DNA of 64,000 nt from Plantago ovata (GCA_028274465.1 CM051456.1:88088753-88152752), one strand, 5' to 3'; shown: positions 21,706 to 35,653, counted from the stretch's first letter. Numbers and translations are program-made. The notes: generated by a model not told the origin, from the letters alone.

Positions 21706-24216
21706 CTAGAGCCAGTCACCTTTATGCTTAATGCGTAGATTAACATAATGTCTTAAGTGGGCATCCACTGATAAGACCTTGGTGAAAGGATCTGCCACGT
21801 TGTCCGTGGTTGAGACACGTTCTATACTAACTTCTCCTCTATCAATAATCTCACGTATAACGTGATACTTTCTAAGTACATGTTTGTTCTTGTTTGTAGA
21901 TCTAGGCTCCTTGGCTTGAGCGACGACGCCCGTGTTGTCACAATAAATTGTTATTGGACTTGGAGCAGGAACAACCCTCAATTCCTTCAAGAACTCTGAA
22001 ATCCAGACAGCTTTCTTCCGATGCTTCTGATGCAGCAAGGTACTCGGCTTCTGTGGCTGAGTCAGCAATCATGGCTTGCTTAGAACTCTTCCAACAGATA
22101 GCTCCTCCGTTCAATTTGAATACGAATCCTGTCTGTGACTTAAAGTCATCAGGATCTGATTCAAATCCAGCGTCGACATAAGCAGACATCTTTAATTCTG
22201 GTTCTCCACCAAACACCAAGAACATTTCCTTAGTCCGTCGAAGGTACTTAAGAATGTTCTTTACAGCAGTCCAGTGAGGTACTCCTGGATTCTGTTGGTG
22301 TCGATAAGTGACACTAAGCGCATATGCCACATCTGGCCTTGTGCAATTCATTGCATACATAATAGACCCTACTGCCGAAGCATAGGGCACACGACTCATT
22401 GCCATTCTTTCTTCATCAGTTTTAGGACTATCTTTAACTGATAGCACGATCCCATGCCTAGCTGGGAGAAAGCCTCTCTTTGGGCCGTCCATCTTATAAC
22501 GCTTCAGTATTTTGACGATGTAGGTGGACTGTGTCAATCCTAACATCCTCTTGGACCTATCTCTATAGATCTTTATCCCTAGGATGTAGTTCGCTTCACC
22601 CAAGTCCTTCATTGAGAAGGTACTTGATAAAGGTACTTGATAACCAAACTTTAGTCTCGTCTAGCATAGAGACATTGTTTCCCATGATCAAAATGTCATC
22701 AACATAAATGATCATGAAAACGACTCCCTTGTCGTTGTGCCTAGTGTAGACACAGGGATCTTCTACGCTTCTGACGAAGTCAAACAATTTGACAGCTTCG
22801 TCAAAACGGATATTCCAACTCCTAGACGCTTGCTTTAGCCCATAGATGTATCTCTGTAATTTGCATACAACAGTTGGCCTGGTTTTACTAATAAAACCTT
22901 CCGGATGTACCATATAGACCTCTTCCTCAAGGTTTCCATTGAGGAAGGCAGTCTTTACATCCATCTACCAGATCTCATAATCATAGTAGGCAGCTATCGC
23001 AAGTAGAATTCGAATAGACTTCACCTTTGCTACCGGTGAAAAGGTTTCACCGTAATCGATGCCATAGCTTTGTGTGTAGCCCTTCACCACAAGTCTAGCC
23101 TTGTGCGTTTGTACCTTGCCATCGACATCTGTCTTTCGTTTAAAGACCCATTTGCAGCCAATAGGTCTAACCCCTTGGGGCAAGTCTACCAAGCTCCAAA
23201 CTTGGTTCAGGTACATGGAGTCTATTTCCAATTCCATGGCCTCTTGCCATCTGTCTGAGTCAATATCATTTATTGCCTCTTTGTAGGTCTCGGGGTCTTC
23301 CCGATCTGATAAGCCAACATCAAGTTCACTGATGTCTTCTATCATAAGGCTTTGCTTCTGAGGTCCTTTTGGGATCCTCTTCGACCTACAGAGCTCGACT
23401 GGTGCTTCTGTCGGCGTTTCTGGTGCTTTTCTTTTCTGGCTTCGTGTAACACGAATATTATCAGTGGGCACTGATGCAGCCGGTCGCGTGCTACGACCCT
23501 GTTCCCTAGCGGGAGGCTGCTCTTGTGCAACTTGTTGCACAGGTTGATTGACAACGGGTTCTATTGGTGAGGTTTCAATTGTTGATCTAATCACAGGACT
23601 CCCACTGGCTATGACATGCCGAGCAAGTGTCATATCATTACCCTTGTCTGCTTCGAAAGCTCCCACTGAACTTGAGTCCAAATCAGAAGATTTAGAAAAC
23701 TCACGTTCGCGCGTGTCAAAGTCTTGAATTTCTTCAAGTTCTATCATATCATCTAACCTCTCTTCTTCGAGGTATTCTGCTTCTAAAAACTTGACGTTTC
23801 TAGATACTATCACCTTGTGATCTTCAGCATGATAGAATTCATAGCCTCTCGTTTGACGAGGATAGCCTATGAAATAAACTTTGACACCCTTGGCATCTAA
23901 CTTATCAGTGAGCAACAATTTGACTATCGCAGGACAGCCCCAAGGTCTAAGATAGCCCAGTGAGGGCTTCTTTCCTTTCCATAACTCATAAGGAGTTTTC
24001 TCTACTGATTTAGATGGTACACGGTTCAGAATGTAGATTGCAGTTTGTAGCGCATATCCCCATAGATATTTTGGAAGAGTCGAGAATCCAATCATTGATC
24101 TCACCATGTCTAGCAGGGTTCGATTCCTTCTCTCAGACACACCATTTAATTGTGGTGTTCCAGGAGGGTTCCATTACGATTGAATTCCATTCTCCTTCAA
24201 GTAGTCGATAAATTCT
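21706..24216 (-). pseudogene. Integrase end, reverse transcriptase and RNase H of element G
   Basis: In order on the - strand: the integrase end ([33 protein letters not shown]) and the reverse transcriptase ([49 protein letters not shown] as the catalytic motif). Then YILGIKIYRDRSKRMLGL, SAVGSIMYAMNCTRPDVAYA and the RNase H domain (GGAICWKSSKQAMIADSATE; CDNTGVVAQAKEPRS). These copy RNA to DNA and insert it. The region is broken, with about three breaks, and interrupted at its upstream end by H. The exact Copia lineage is not resolved by eye. Confidence 0.9.
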
Positions 24217-25803
24217 TGTTGGTCCCTTTAAACAACAAGAAAAGACTAGAGGGGGGGGGGGGTGAATAGTCTTTTCAAACTTTCGTCGTTTAAAACTTTC
24301 TCAGCAAGTGCTTATTATTTTTCAGTTATGAGTTTGTTGATACTTAACTTTCTGAGCAAGCGTAAGTTACTTTTCAGTAACTAGGTTTGCTGATACTTAA
24401 AATCAGAGAGCGGAAGTCTTTGATACAATAAGTGCTCTTTCAGTAAATGAAGGTTTCATGAAGTGATGTGGGTGACTGTGTACAGACAGATATGATTTGC
24501 TGAAAACTAAGTACAGTAAGTAAATCACACAAACACTTTTATAGTGGTATCTGAGAGTGGCGTAATCTCTCAACTAATCCACTTTGTCCTTTCTAGGACT
24601 GAATCCACTAAGATATGATTGAGGTTCCTTACAACTCCTATCTAGAGTGATTCAAACAGAAACCAAAGCACACTTGCTTCGTCTCCAATCTAATCTAGAG
24701 AACGCAACCTTGTTCTCCACCAAACTTGGTACTTTTAATCAGCAAAACTATGCTAGATTAAGTTCCCGTTGAATATCACGCCTGAAAGGGTGTATTTTCA
24801 GTTAGAGAGTTTTGGGGTGAGATAACTTAATTATAACTTATTCAGTTACAACAAGTAATCTAAGAAACAAAACTTTGAATACTTTGCAGTAAACAAGTTT
24901 GATTGTTTCTGGTGTCAAGATTGTTCTTGTTCAAAAGAAAGAAAGAACACTTAACTAATTTCTTAGTCGTGTAAATTCTACTTCTTCACAAGTAGCTTTC
25001 TCAAGCTTTAAGTCTTGGAACGGATCAATGGCAGTATAGAGAGTTTAAAGGTATGTGAGTTTAAGCACAAGTGAGAGTTTGATCACGTTGTTGACACACT
25101 TCAACTCTTTGCCGGATGACCTCTATTTATAGTGAAAATAAGGAGCTGTTTGAATTTTAAATTCCAAGGCTTTTGTTCCTTAAGATGTCACTATCTTGCT
25201 TTTGTACTTTCAGCAGCGTCCTTGTTTGTCTTCTAGTCTTCATGTCCTTCGCGTGCAAGCTTTGCATTTAATGCTTATTTGAATAGAATTCAAACAGTAA
25301 CATTGGAGCACAAATGTAAGTACTTTCAGCAAGAGGTCACATATGTTCCATCAGAAAGTGGTCAGTTTCAGTTTCAGCAAGCACAACCTACTCTGTCTTT
25401 CAGATTTTCACTTATGCAATGCTGTTGCTGAAGTTTCCACTTTCTGAGAAACATGTGCCTTTGTAGATACCAGTCTTCAGAAATCTTCTAGTCTTCAGAT
25501 CTTCAGATCTTCAATATTCTTCAAGATTCTGAGCGGTTTCTAAATGCTTCAATAGTTTGTTTGTAAAAACAAAGTACATCGTCAGCAAATGCTTCAATAG
25601 GTTATTTTCTTTTCAGAAAACAAGATACATCATAAGCTTTAAAAACCAACCTATCTAGCACCTATTCTAAGTCTTCAGCAAACGTTCCTCTTTTAGAATG
25701 TCCTTAAAATTCTAAATTCCTATGGACCTTCAGAGTACTAGTTACTGGACTTTCCTTAATTTAGCATGGTTAATTGATCACCAAAATTACAAGTTTCCTA
25801 ACA
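24217..25803 (-). repeat. 3' LTR of element H
   Basis: On the + strand TGTTGGTCCC...CCTAACA. It matches 63512-64000 closely and D 12176-12958 less closely. The words TTGCTGA and TCAGCAA occur about ten times in it. Non-coding. Confidence 0.9.
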
Positions 25804-26069
25804 AATTTTCCCCTTTTTGATGTTAGCAATCCATGGCGAAATTAATTGTTACCCTTTTAGAGGTTTCTGATGTTGAATAAATAAGTTGATTAATGCAAGC
25901 ATACTTGAATAATTAAACAGTAAGCATAAGTAAATTGCATAATCAAAAACCAATAAGAGTCAAAAGCTTCAATGCGGATAGTTATCTTTCAGAAGTTTAC
26001 AAGAAGTAGCAGAGATAACTTTAAACAGAAGCAACAAACAAAGACTTTAACAAAAACTATTACAGAGAG
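25804..26069 (-). other. Polypurine tract and 3' untranslated part of element H
   Basis: Directly inside the LTR the - strand reads AAAAAGGGGAAAATT, a typical Copia polypurine tract. The rest up to the accessory ORF is AT-rich and non-coding. Confidence 0.8.
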
Positions 26070-29000
26070 TTAAGCTCTTCCAAAAGATTTTCTCAAAATC
26101 TCTATTATACTCTTCTCAGCAAGTGCAATAAATTCAACACAGTCCTTTTCGTAGTTTTCCAGAAGCCTACGGACTTGTAGTTGAAGAATTCTTGCATTTT
26201 TGCAGGCAGTATGATGATGCTTTTCAGCATTCATTTCCATGTAGTTTGTCACCCACAAATGCATGCCCCAATTGCTGGCATGGAGAAGCTGTGTGTCTGA
26301 AATGCTTTTAGGATGAATCTTTCTTAGCCAGAGAAGATCTTCTTCTTGATCCTTAGCAGTGAGATAGAAGTACTCATAAGGAATCAATCCAAGTCTCTTC
26401 TTTGTTTTCTTTGTTATTGGGTCAGAGTAGTAAGCAATGCCAGGTGGTTTGATCAGATTTGGTTCTTGTCTATAAGTCTTACCAATGGCAATTCTTCTTA
26501 CTGAGACCTCGAGATTCAACCATCTCCCAGCAATATTTCTTGGGAGGGATTCTTCCCTTTGATTTCTTTGTACCTTGAGTTCAATCCATGTGAACATTTG
26601 GTTCAATATGGTTGTAGGAAAGAACTCATTCACCAGCAAATCTTCCAGCTTTAAGATCCAACAACCATGAATGTTTCTGATTACATTCTGAGTGGTTTCA
26701 TCATTGCTGGTCTTTGTATATTCGATGCTGGAGCCAATAGCAATGCTGGCCAGCCTCTTTTCTTCCTGTCTTTGCCTTCTTCTTCTTGATTTAGCATTGT
26801 CTTGATCTCTTGCTGAAGAGTCAGACGAGAAATGCTTTGAGTGGCCAGACGGAGTCAAGGCTGTTAAAGGTCTAGCTCTTATGGCTTGAGCTATTGTTTG
26901 ATTGTCATCATCTTCATTCAGATTTTGATGACTTTCAGTATGGCAAAAATCTTGAGTTTCAGCAACGGTTTTTCTCTTTTTGGTACTTGCTGAATTCAAC
27001 TCAGATTCTGCTTGCCTTTTAGAACTTTGCTCTTTTCAGCAAGCGGTTCTATGGGCAGTGGCTCATCAACAGCAGGAGGGGTTTGGTTTCTTTTTCTGGT
27101 ACTTTTCTTTTCCCCCTTAGACATGGATTGCAACATCGGAGTGATGTGCAGAGAATAGAACTCATTGCAATTTTCAGCAAGAGTGCTTAAACTATTATAC
27201 TTCATGATGATTTGTTGCTGATCAGAAGTCATTTTTGACAACTCTTTTTGAATGCTCATCATGTTCTCTTCATGTCTTTTCTCTGTTGCGGCCTTCTCAT
27301 CCATGAAAGTCTGAGCCTTCACGAGAGCGGTCTTTGCTAGCTTGAGGGCTTGACTTACATCTTCTTCATAGATCTTGTCATAAAGACTGATGTCTTTCTG
27401 AGCTATTGTCAAAGTAGTAGTGCGTCTCAGCACTGTAGCCAATATTTTTCCAAAGTCAAGTGGGCTCTCAGCAAGCAATGCCTCATCTTCTGCTTTGCAG
27501 GCATCATGGACTTTCTTTAGTGCCAAAATTCTAGGAATAAACTCTTCAACTCTTGGGAACGACACTAGATGTGGTGTCAAGGAATGAACTTTTAGTTCTG
27601 AAGCAAACTGATCATCCTTTATCAGCAATTCTCCTCTTAGACCATCGTCTAAATCATTTATGTAATCAGGAGGAGGGATTTGAACCACTTTTGGGTCTCT
27701 TTTGGATTGTTCATCCTCATTTTCTAATAAGTAGTCGTCATCCTCAGATTCATCAAGTTCAGCAACCTTGGAACCTAAGTCAGCAGCTTCACTTCCTTTT
27801 TGTTGAGTGGTTGCTGATGGCAACACTTCAGACTCAACAACTGATGTTTCACCAGTAGTTAGTTTTAATTGAGTAGTTGCTGAAGGCAACGTTTGAGACC
27901 CAATGACTGGAGTTTCGCCAGTAGTTAGTTTTAATTGAGTTTGGGACTCAATAACTGGAGTTTCGCCAGTAGTAAATGGAAGGGAGGGGACTTCCTTTGA
28001 TCTTACTCCTAAAGATTGACCAATTTCTAGATCCTGCGTATGCCTTGCATGGATCAAGAGACTGTTCTGTAGAGCGCGTTGGTAATCTTCATCCTGTTCA
28101 TCATCATCATCAAGGTTTTCTTCAGTAACCTTGGCATCAGAAGTTGGACTTTTGCCATTTTCAAGGCAGCCCTTTTTCTGGCATATTCCTCTTCAGTATC
28201 AGCACCTTGCACAGGTGCTTGATTTTCAGCAGCAGCAGGAGGAGGTTGAGATTCTTGCTGAGGTTGTTGTTGTTCAGCTTGCTGATTTTCTTGTGTAGTA
28301 TTTTCAGCAACTGTTAATTTCAAACCTCCAGCATCAGTACTTGGACCTTGATTTTCATCATCATCGTCTTTCTTGTCCTTGGAATCTTTCCCTTCATCAT
28401 CACTTGGATCAGTGGGAATGTTCTCATCTTCTTCCTCTTCATCATCATCGGTCAGAATTACTAGCTCAAGGTGCTTGTTTAAAGCAACACTTGTCACTTC
28501 CTCTTCCTCATTGATTTTGTGGGGATCAGCCACCACAGGTACAAATGAACCTTTGAGCATCACAGATTTTTCAGCTGGAGAGGCACTCTTGAATTTTGCC
28601 TTCATATTCTCTCTGATTTGAGCAATCAGATTCGAGCTCATTTGCTGAGAATATGTCATTTCTTCAGGGAGGATGGAGTGAACAAATGTTTCGAGCTTCA
28701 GCAGAGAAGATCTCTTTTTCTCGTTTAAAAGATGAAGATGGAGATCAGAGAAGTCCATTCGCCTATATCTTTGCCAGTTGCTGACGGACTTAGCAACTTG
28801 TGACAAAGTGGTTCTTTTGAAGTTCAAGTACAGTTCCTCAGAACTTACTTGTTGATCTTCAGTGATGATTACCACTTCAGTGGTCTCCTTTTGCGCCTGA
28901 AAAAGAACATTATTTAGATCAGGATTTGTTTGGAAAATTGTTTTAGAGTTCAAAGCTGAAACATGAATTACCTGTTGAGATTCAGCAAGCTCATGTTGTA

Positions 29001-31247
29001 CAATTTCCATTCCTTGAGGAGCTTGAATAGCATCCTCCATTTGTTCATCCTGAAATAAATTTGAGTTAGATACAAGTACTAAGCTGTCAAACTTAGTTTT
29101 ATTACCAAAAACATTAACTACCTGCTGAGCAGGGAGTGTTGGTTCTGGTGCAGAGGCTTCAGCAACCATCTGACTTGCATCTTGAGAAGTCTGTAGAGAT
29201 AACATAATATTAGCAAAAGAATAAGTTTCAGAATTTGAAGTTTTACTGATGGTTGAATTAACTACCTGCTGAAGAAGGACAGGTTGTGGCTCAGTCCTTT
29301 CAGCATTAACAGTTTCTTCAGATTCTTGGACTGTTTCTTCAGCAGACTTCTTGTCTTGCTCTATTTGAGAAAGCTGTGCGGTTTCATCAATCTCCCTTGT
29401 CTCTGAAATGACAAGTTGAGAAGAAGCATCTTGACCCTTGAGCTCACTGCTTGTCATGAAGACATCAATGGATGATTCTTCAATCTCCAACTCCATTTGT
29501 TGGCTTATAGCTTCCAGTACAAGCTGGACTTTGTCGATTGATGTCTTGGGTGAACTTGGGCCAGTATTCTCAGCATCACGAGATGCGTCGTTGAATAGTG
29601 CTTCTTGTGTTTCCGCAACTTCTGGAACTGGAACCATTGCTGTCTCAGCAACTGGTCCTTCAGCAAGCGGGGTTTCAGCAACTTGATGAGTTGTTTGTTC
29701 AGCAACCATCTTTTCAGCAGCATCAGCAAGTGCAGCTCTTTGCAGATCAGCAGCAATGTCACTTGCTGGTTCCATAGTTGGATCATCTAAATTATCTACA
29801 ATGTAGATATCTGGAACTTGGGCAGGAATTTCATTTCCACTGCCTTGTGGTCTGTTTTCAGTAGAAGTATCAACGTTGAGTCGATCATTGAAGGCTTCCG
29901 CAAACACTTCAATGTTGCTGACATAGGCTTCAGTAACCACCTTGTCAACATCTACTGGCAAATGCGTTTCAGCATTTGTCTGGGAATTGTCTGAGAGGTC
30001 TTGGACAATAGGAACTCACTTGCGAGCCAGTGTCTTCTTCCTTGTGTTGCTGGTCCGTTTCCTCTTTGGTACGAGATTTGTTGATGACGCTGCAGTTTGA
30101 GTGTCATCATCAGCTTTCCTCTTTTTATTGTTAGATTTCTTCAGTTTCCCAGCAGACACGTCAGTAGTTGCATTTTCAGCAACAGCTGGTGTACACGTAC
30201 CTTGTTGATCATCTATAGCAGTTTCATTTTTATCACCACCACCAACAGCAATTTCATCTCTAAGTTGCTGAGTGGTGACATCTGCAGCTGTTGTATACCT
30301 TTCTTGCTGGCTTGTGCTGACAACATTTGCAGCTGTTGTCTTCTTTGATTTTTCGAGTTTCTTGCCAGCAATCTTAGGTACATTCTGCTTGTAGAAAGAT
30401 CTTCCCACATTGCATACAGATTTCTTGATTGACAATGGGTTTCTCAGCTGAATCCTGAAATGTTCAAGGATGTAGCATATCTTTATTCCATACATAACTG
30501 GAAAGGAAGGTGAGACCTTGTTGTCTTCTACCTTTACCTTGAACTTAGTAACACAATCAACAAGCCTGTTGAAAATGTACTTAGCCTAGTTAAGTTCCAT
30601 TTATTTTCATGGATATGCATCAGCAACGGCCATCTTCTCAGGCCTACTTGGCAGAGATGCTTTCTCTTAACGTGCTTTGTCCAAGTCACGGGAGCAATCT
30701 CGCCTTTCTTCATTTTCTCATTTCTGACGTCACTGTAGAAAGCTTCAATTTCATCGTCAGTGGCAGTGACGTCATCTTCAGTTCCAGTGGTTGGAATCTG
30801 AAAGATTTCCGCTAAATCAGTCCATTTCAGGACGATTTGCATGTTCTGAACTGCAGTAAAGATCACTTTTTCAGTGACTCCTTTACTATCATTGAGGGAC
30901 TCGATTTCTGCATTGTTGTAGTATTCCATTGTATCTATCATGCTCACTTGCTTAGTGCGAGCAGATATAAAGTTCATGAGGCCTTGCTGCTTGATAAACT
31001 CAAGCGCCTCTTCATTCTCGTCATCGAGTTCTTGTTCATAGAAGTACCAAATGTACTTCTCCTTAGCAAAACCTCCCCATTGCATCAACATCTCACACTT
31101 TGCAGTGTCAAGATATGACGGAGGCATAGGTTTCAACACAACTTTCGTTGTGTTTGTTGCCGGAGTAGTCACCGGAGCAGTGCGTATCTCAGCACTGTCA
31201 ACCTTAGATGACTTTGAGGACTTAGAAGACTGTCTCTTAGGTGCCAT
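26070..31247 (-). pseudogene. Accessory ORF2/ORF3 region of H, first representation
   Basis: This repeats 35654-40483 almost exactly up to 26391, and extends further at its end, where IEYTKTSNDETTQNVIRN, FFPTTILNQMFTWIELKVQR and ESLPRNIAGRWLN are followed by a Cys/His-containing helical tail. See the entry at 35654-40483 for the content. It is probably the same genomic locus represented twice. It has a few more breaks than the second representation, as expected near a contig end. Confidence 0.75.
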
Positions 31248-32155
31248 TTCTTTTATAGAGAAGAAAATTGTGTACGAAAAGAGATAGTTTGCTTTTTGAC
31301 CGGAGGTACAGTAGATTCAGGCTAAAATTTGCAGAGAAAGGAAATGTGAGTTAAAGAATTTTGTCATTTCTCTAACTCCTTCTTTATATAGTGACTCTGG
31401 TGTGTGAGAAACTCAATCGATTTGAGCTCTCAGCAAGGGTAAAATAGAGAAACATAGGCGTTAGTGGAGCCTTTGCATTAAATGCGTAGTGGCCCACTAA
31501 CTTGAAACCGTCAGAGCACTCTCTCTCTTTGTTTTATTAACCGTTAGATCAGTAAATCCTTTTAATCAATGGCCACGATTGAATTTCATGTCATGATTAT
31601 TACGAGTTTATCTGTGCCCGATTAACGTCACAAATTGATTTTACCGAGTTTTAAGGGATTAGATTTCTTGCTGAAATAGACAAGAATCGTTTTAGTGAGT
31701 TTGAATTATCACCCTAGATACTTGCTGAAAGTTCCCCCTTACTCAGATATCTCATATTTTCATGATTTTAAAAGATATTTCTGATTTCCCGTATTAGTAA
31801 ATTCTTTTGTACTTGAGATATCCTTTGGTAAAATCTGAGAAATGAGTTTTGCTCTTTTTCTGAGTTCACGTCTCAGAATATTTCCTTGATACTTGAATAC
31901 CTGTTTCAGTATCTTTGATTGTCTGAATGCCTGTTTCAGCAATCCTTAAGGTTTTTCTCTTACTGAGTGTCTGTCTCAGCAAGTGATCAAGTTTGCTAAC
32001 AAATACCTGTTTTGAAGGAAATACTTGTTGAATGCCTGTTTCAGCAAACATGTAGTGACTTATCATTTCTTGGGAGAAATTAGTAGATGTAGCTTTTAAG
32101 TAAGTATACTTTGGCTTGTTGAATACCTGTTTCAGCATTCTGCCAAATGTATTCT
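31248..32155 (-). other. Spacer between pol and ORF2 of H, first representation
   Basis: Same content as 40484-41391: the palindrome TAGTGGGCCACTA (31487-31499), TATATAAAG (31382-31390) and an array of CTGAAACAGGCATTCAG-like words (about 31870-32140). No gene. Confidence 0.7.
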
Positions 32156-34611
32156 TTATTGAGGTAGTTCAATCAATCCAAGGTTATACCTTAGCATTGC
32201 GAACCTATTATCTGGTAGAGGCTTTGTAAAGATGTCAGCAAGCTGATCATCCGTGCCTACTTTCACAACCTCAATATCTCCCTTTTCTACTTGATCTCTA
32301 ATGAAATGATGTCTAATATCAATGTGCTTAGTCCTTGAGTGAAACTTAGGATTTTGGGTGATTGCAATAGCACTTGTATTATCACAAAAGATTGGTGTTT
32401 TCTTTGCAGAAATACCATAATCTCTTAATTCTTGCTGAATCCATAGGATTTGAGCTGTGCAACAACCAGCTGCAATGTATTCAGATTCAGTGGATGAATT
32501 GGACACACAGGTTTGCTTCTTGCTGAACCATGATATTAATCTAGTACCCAAAAACTGACAAGTTCCAGAGGTACTTTTTCTATCAAGAGTTGATCCTCCA
32601 TGATCAGCATCAGAATAACCAACCAATTCAATCCAGAATCTTTAGGATACCATAATCCAACATTGACTGTACCTTTGACATATTTCAGTATCTTGATTGC
32701 CTTTTTGTAGTGTGATTCTCTTGGATCAGATTGGAATCTTGCACACACACAAACATCATACTGAATGTCAGGTCTACTTGCTGTTAAATACAACAAGGAA
32801 CCAATGAGCTTCCTATACTTGTGTTCTTCAACACTTTTATCTTCTTTAGTATAGCCCAATTTGGTACCAACACTCATAGGGATCTTTTCAGGTTTCTCAT
32901 CCTCTTTGATCCTAAACTTTATGAGCATTTCTTTCGCATACTTTGCTTGATTTATGAATATTCCATCTTTGAGTTGCTTGACTTGCAATCCTAGGAAATA
33001 ATTCAATTTTCCCATCATACTCATTTCAAACTTATTTGTCATGAGTTTGGCAAAATCATCACAAAGTTGCTTGTCCTTAGATCCAAAAATTATGTCATCC
33101 ACATAAATTGAACTAAGAGTATTTTACCATCATGGTTCATGGTAAATAAGGTTTTGTCAACTTCACCTTTCTTGAAACCATTTTCCAGCAAGAACTTAGC
33201 CAAGGTATCATACCATGCTCTTGGTGCTTGCTTTAGACCATATACAGCTTTCTGAAGCTTGTATACCATCTTGATTTCTGAGGGAAGTTCAAAGCCAGGG
33301 GTTGTTCTAGGTAGACTTCTTCAGCAAGTTCACCATTCAAGAATGCACTTTAACATCCATTTGGTAAACAATGAAGTCATTGTGAGCAGCAAAGGCCAAG
33401 AAAAGCTAATTGCATCCAATCTTGCAACTGGTGCATAAGACTCATCATAGTCCAATCCTTCAGTCTGACAGTAACCTTGAGCAACTAAACGTGCTTTATT
33501 TCTTGTTACTTCACCAGACTCACTCAGCTTGTTTCTGAACACCCACTTTGTACCAATAGCTTTCTTGTTCAGCAAGTGGTACAAGTTTCCAGACTTTGTT
33601 TCTTTCAAATTGATCCAGTTCTTCTTGCATTGCCTTTATCCATTCAGAATGCTTTAAAGCTTCTTCTATGGTTTTAGGTTCAATTTCTGAAACAAAGCAA
33701 GAGAACAATGATTCTACTTCTACGACAGTTGCTTCTTCAGCAAGTCCATGAGTAGCTTTGGATCTAGTCACTTGGCGTTTATTAATATCGCCAATCATAT
33801 CCGTAGAGGGATGATCTCTAATCCATTTATTAACAGGTTTTCTGTTTGTTGGATCAGGATATGTTTGCTCATCAGCATGTGACTCTTCAGTATGTACTTG
33901 TTCAGTACTACTGGGAATTTGTGTCTCTGCTGAGATTTGTTCATCAGCAACTGCTTGTTCAGCATTGCTTGATTGAGGTAGTTCATCAGCAGGCACTGGA
34001 GATTGCGTAATTTCAGCAACTTCCGGAGCAACCGCGTCTTTTGCTGGAAATTCTTTGTCGTGAACTATATTTATCTTGTCATGACTAGGGGGAGGAGAGT
34101 CATTGTCAGAATCATCATTTAGTTCAATTGACTTGATTTGCCTAGCATAGATTCAGTTTTTTGCTCATGTATGATTAACTTTTTCATACATTCTGATATT
34201 TCTTCTTCAGCAGGCACTCCTTGTGACTTTTCGTAGAATACAACATGCACTGATTCTTCAATCTTTTGTGCCTTTTGTTGTAAACTCTATAAGCTTTACT
34301 ATGCAAGGAGTAGCCGAGAAATATCGCTTCGTCTGCCTTTGGTTGAAATGTTCTTAGGTATTCTCTACCATTGTTAAGAACGAAACACTTGCAACCAAAT
34401 ACTCTTAGATGAGTGATGTTAGGAGGTCTTCCAACAAACAATTCATAAGGAGTTTTGTTGTATCCCTTAGTAATCAAACATCTGTTTTGAGTATAACAGG
34501 CGGTATAATCGCTTCAACCAATAAGCCTCACTTATTTCAGTGTCAGCAAGCATTGTTCTTGCGGCTTCTTTCAGGGTACGATTCTTCGTTCAGCAACACC
34601 TTTTTGCTGTG
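32156..34611 (-). pseudogene. Pol region of H, first representation
   Basis: The same reverse transcriptase-RNase H and integrase-end sequence as 41392-43857, ending at the same B insertion target (CTGTG, 34607-34611). This representation is broken, with about six breaks, whereas the other is open. That contrast suggests lower base accuracy at the contig end rather than evolutionary decay. Confidence 0.8.
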
Positions 34612-35522
34612 TGATGAATGTGTATTTTACACTTTCATTCGAGTCTTTTTCACCTATTTTAGATATCCTCTATGTTAATTTAGCTTATTTTAGTACATTT
34701 TATTAGAATAATGTCACGTTAACCATTAGATTTTATTTTACAGGTTTTGTTTGAAATTCAAGGATTTCCGGGCAATTATATTGAAGTTGACAAGGAATTG
34801 GTGTTCCAGAAGCCTATTTGGAGTATCTGAAGGTTTCCGGATAGGATTTGGAGTCTAGGGGTCGAATCTGGAGGTTAGAAGGCCACTAGAAGTCAGAAAC
34901 CGAGTCCGAAAAGGTGAAGAAATCCAAAACGCGTCGAAAACGCGGAATTCCGCGAAAAAAACCGGGGGGCGAACGCCCCGTAGTTTTTCGGGGCCTATAT
35001 TAGTTGCTCAGTTTTCTCCGAAAATCATATCTTTCCAGACCTACTTTCTCACCTCTCTCTATAGTTTTAGGTAGGAACTTCCCGGGGCCTGACCTGGGAG
35101 TTCTGTAGCTTAGGGGATACTTTTTCATAGCAGATTGGAGCGCGTAGGATCGCAATTCTTCGGAGATTGACAACCTTCGGTAACTTGTATCTTACAGTTT
35201 AATCTACTTATTTTATATATCTTTCAAATGTTTTCTTCTATGATTTTTTGTTGATTGCATGCCTATTATGAGTAGCTAAACTTATCGTTGGTGGTAGTAT
35301 GTGATTCTTAGCGAGGGAAGATAATCATGCTAATGGCTATATCGCGCATTATACTTCGTGTCATTGCTTTATTTCGTTGATCAGTTGCAACCTAAATTTC
35401 TCGTATGTTGTATTAATTATTATGCACAATTGGACAGTTGTCGACCATCAGACCATTATCTTTTAGTGTTGAATAATTACGAACACATTAGGACAATCGT
35501 GATTGCTTGTCAGACCAATTTT
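34612..35522 (+). repeat. Element B 5' LTR, first representation, cut by gap
   Basis: Starts TGATGAATGTG at the same H base as 43858 and matches the B LTR until the N run. It includes CGAACGCCCCG beside the TATA region. It is probably the same LTR as 43858-45113. Confidence 0.85.
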
Positions 35523-35622
35523 NNNNNNNNNNNNNNNNNNNNNNNNNNNNNNNNNNNNNNNNNNNNNNNNNNNNNNNNNNNNNNNNNNNNNNNNNNNNNN
35601 NNNNNNNNNNNNNNNNNNNNNN
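35523..35622. other. Assembly gap (100 N)
   Basis: Exactly 100 undetermined bases, the conventional placeholder for a join of unknown size. Identical sequence lies on both sides (see the 9.1-kb block), so the real gap size may be negative, meaning an overlap. Confidence 0.99.
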
Positions 35623-35653
35623 AAGTCTCTTCTTTGTTTTCTTTGTTATTGGG

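Larger units (their letters stand above)
16090..24216 (-). mobile_element. Elements F-G: tandem Ty1/Copia arrangement
   Basis: Read on the - strand: end of integrase, reverse transcriptase and RNase H of G (24216-21706), a complete 2.1-kb LTR (21691-19584), a tRNA-Met primer site, leader, Gag and protease of F, then an LTR fragment (about 16460-16090). The single full LTR therefore acts as 3' LTR of G and 5' LTR of F. LTR-recombination tandems have this order. F-G is inserted in E; ATGTC (16085-16089) would be the target copy, its partner being outside the window. H interrupts G at 24216. The whole is broken, with about six breaks. The LTR fragment and full LTR are very similar, so the arrangement is fairly young. 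Confidence 0.75.
26391..35522. repeat. 9.1-kb duplicated block, copy 1 (before the gap)
   Basis: Matches 35623 to about 44774 nearly base for base; the offset drifts only from 9232 to 9246 bases over the first 8 kb. It includes H accessory region, spacer, pol and the first part of B's LTR. It ends exactly at the N run. Confidence 0.95.
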
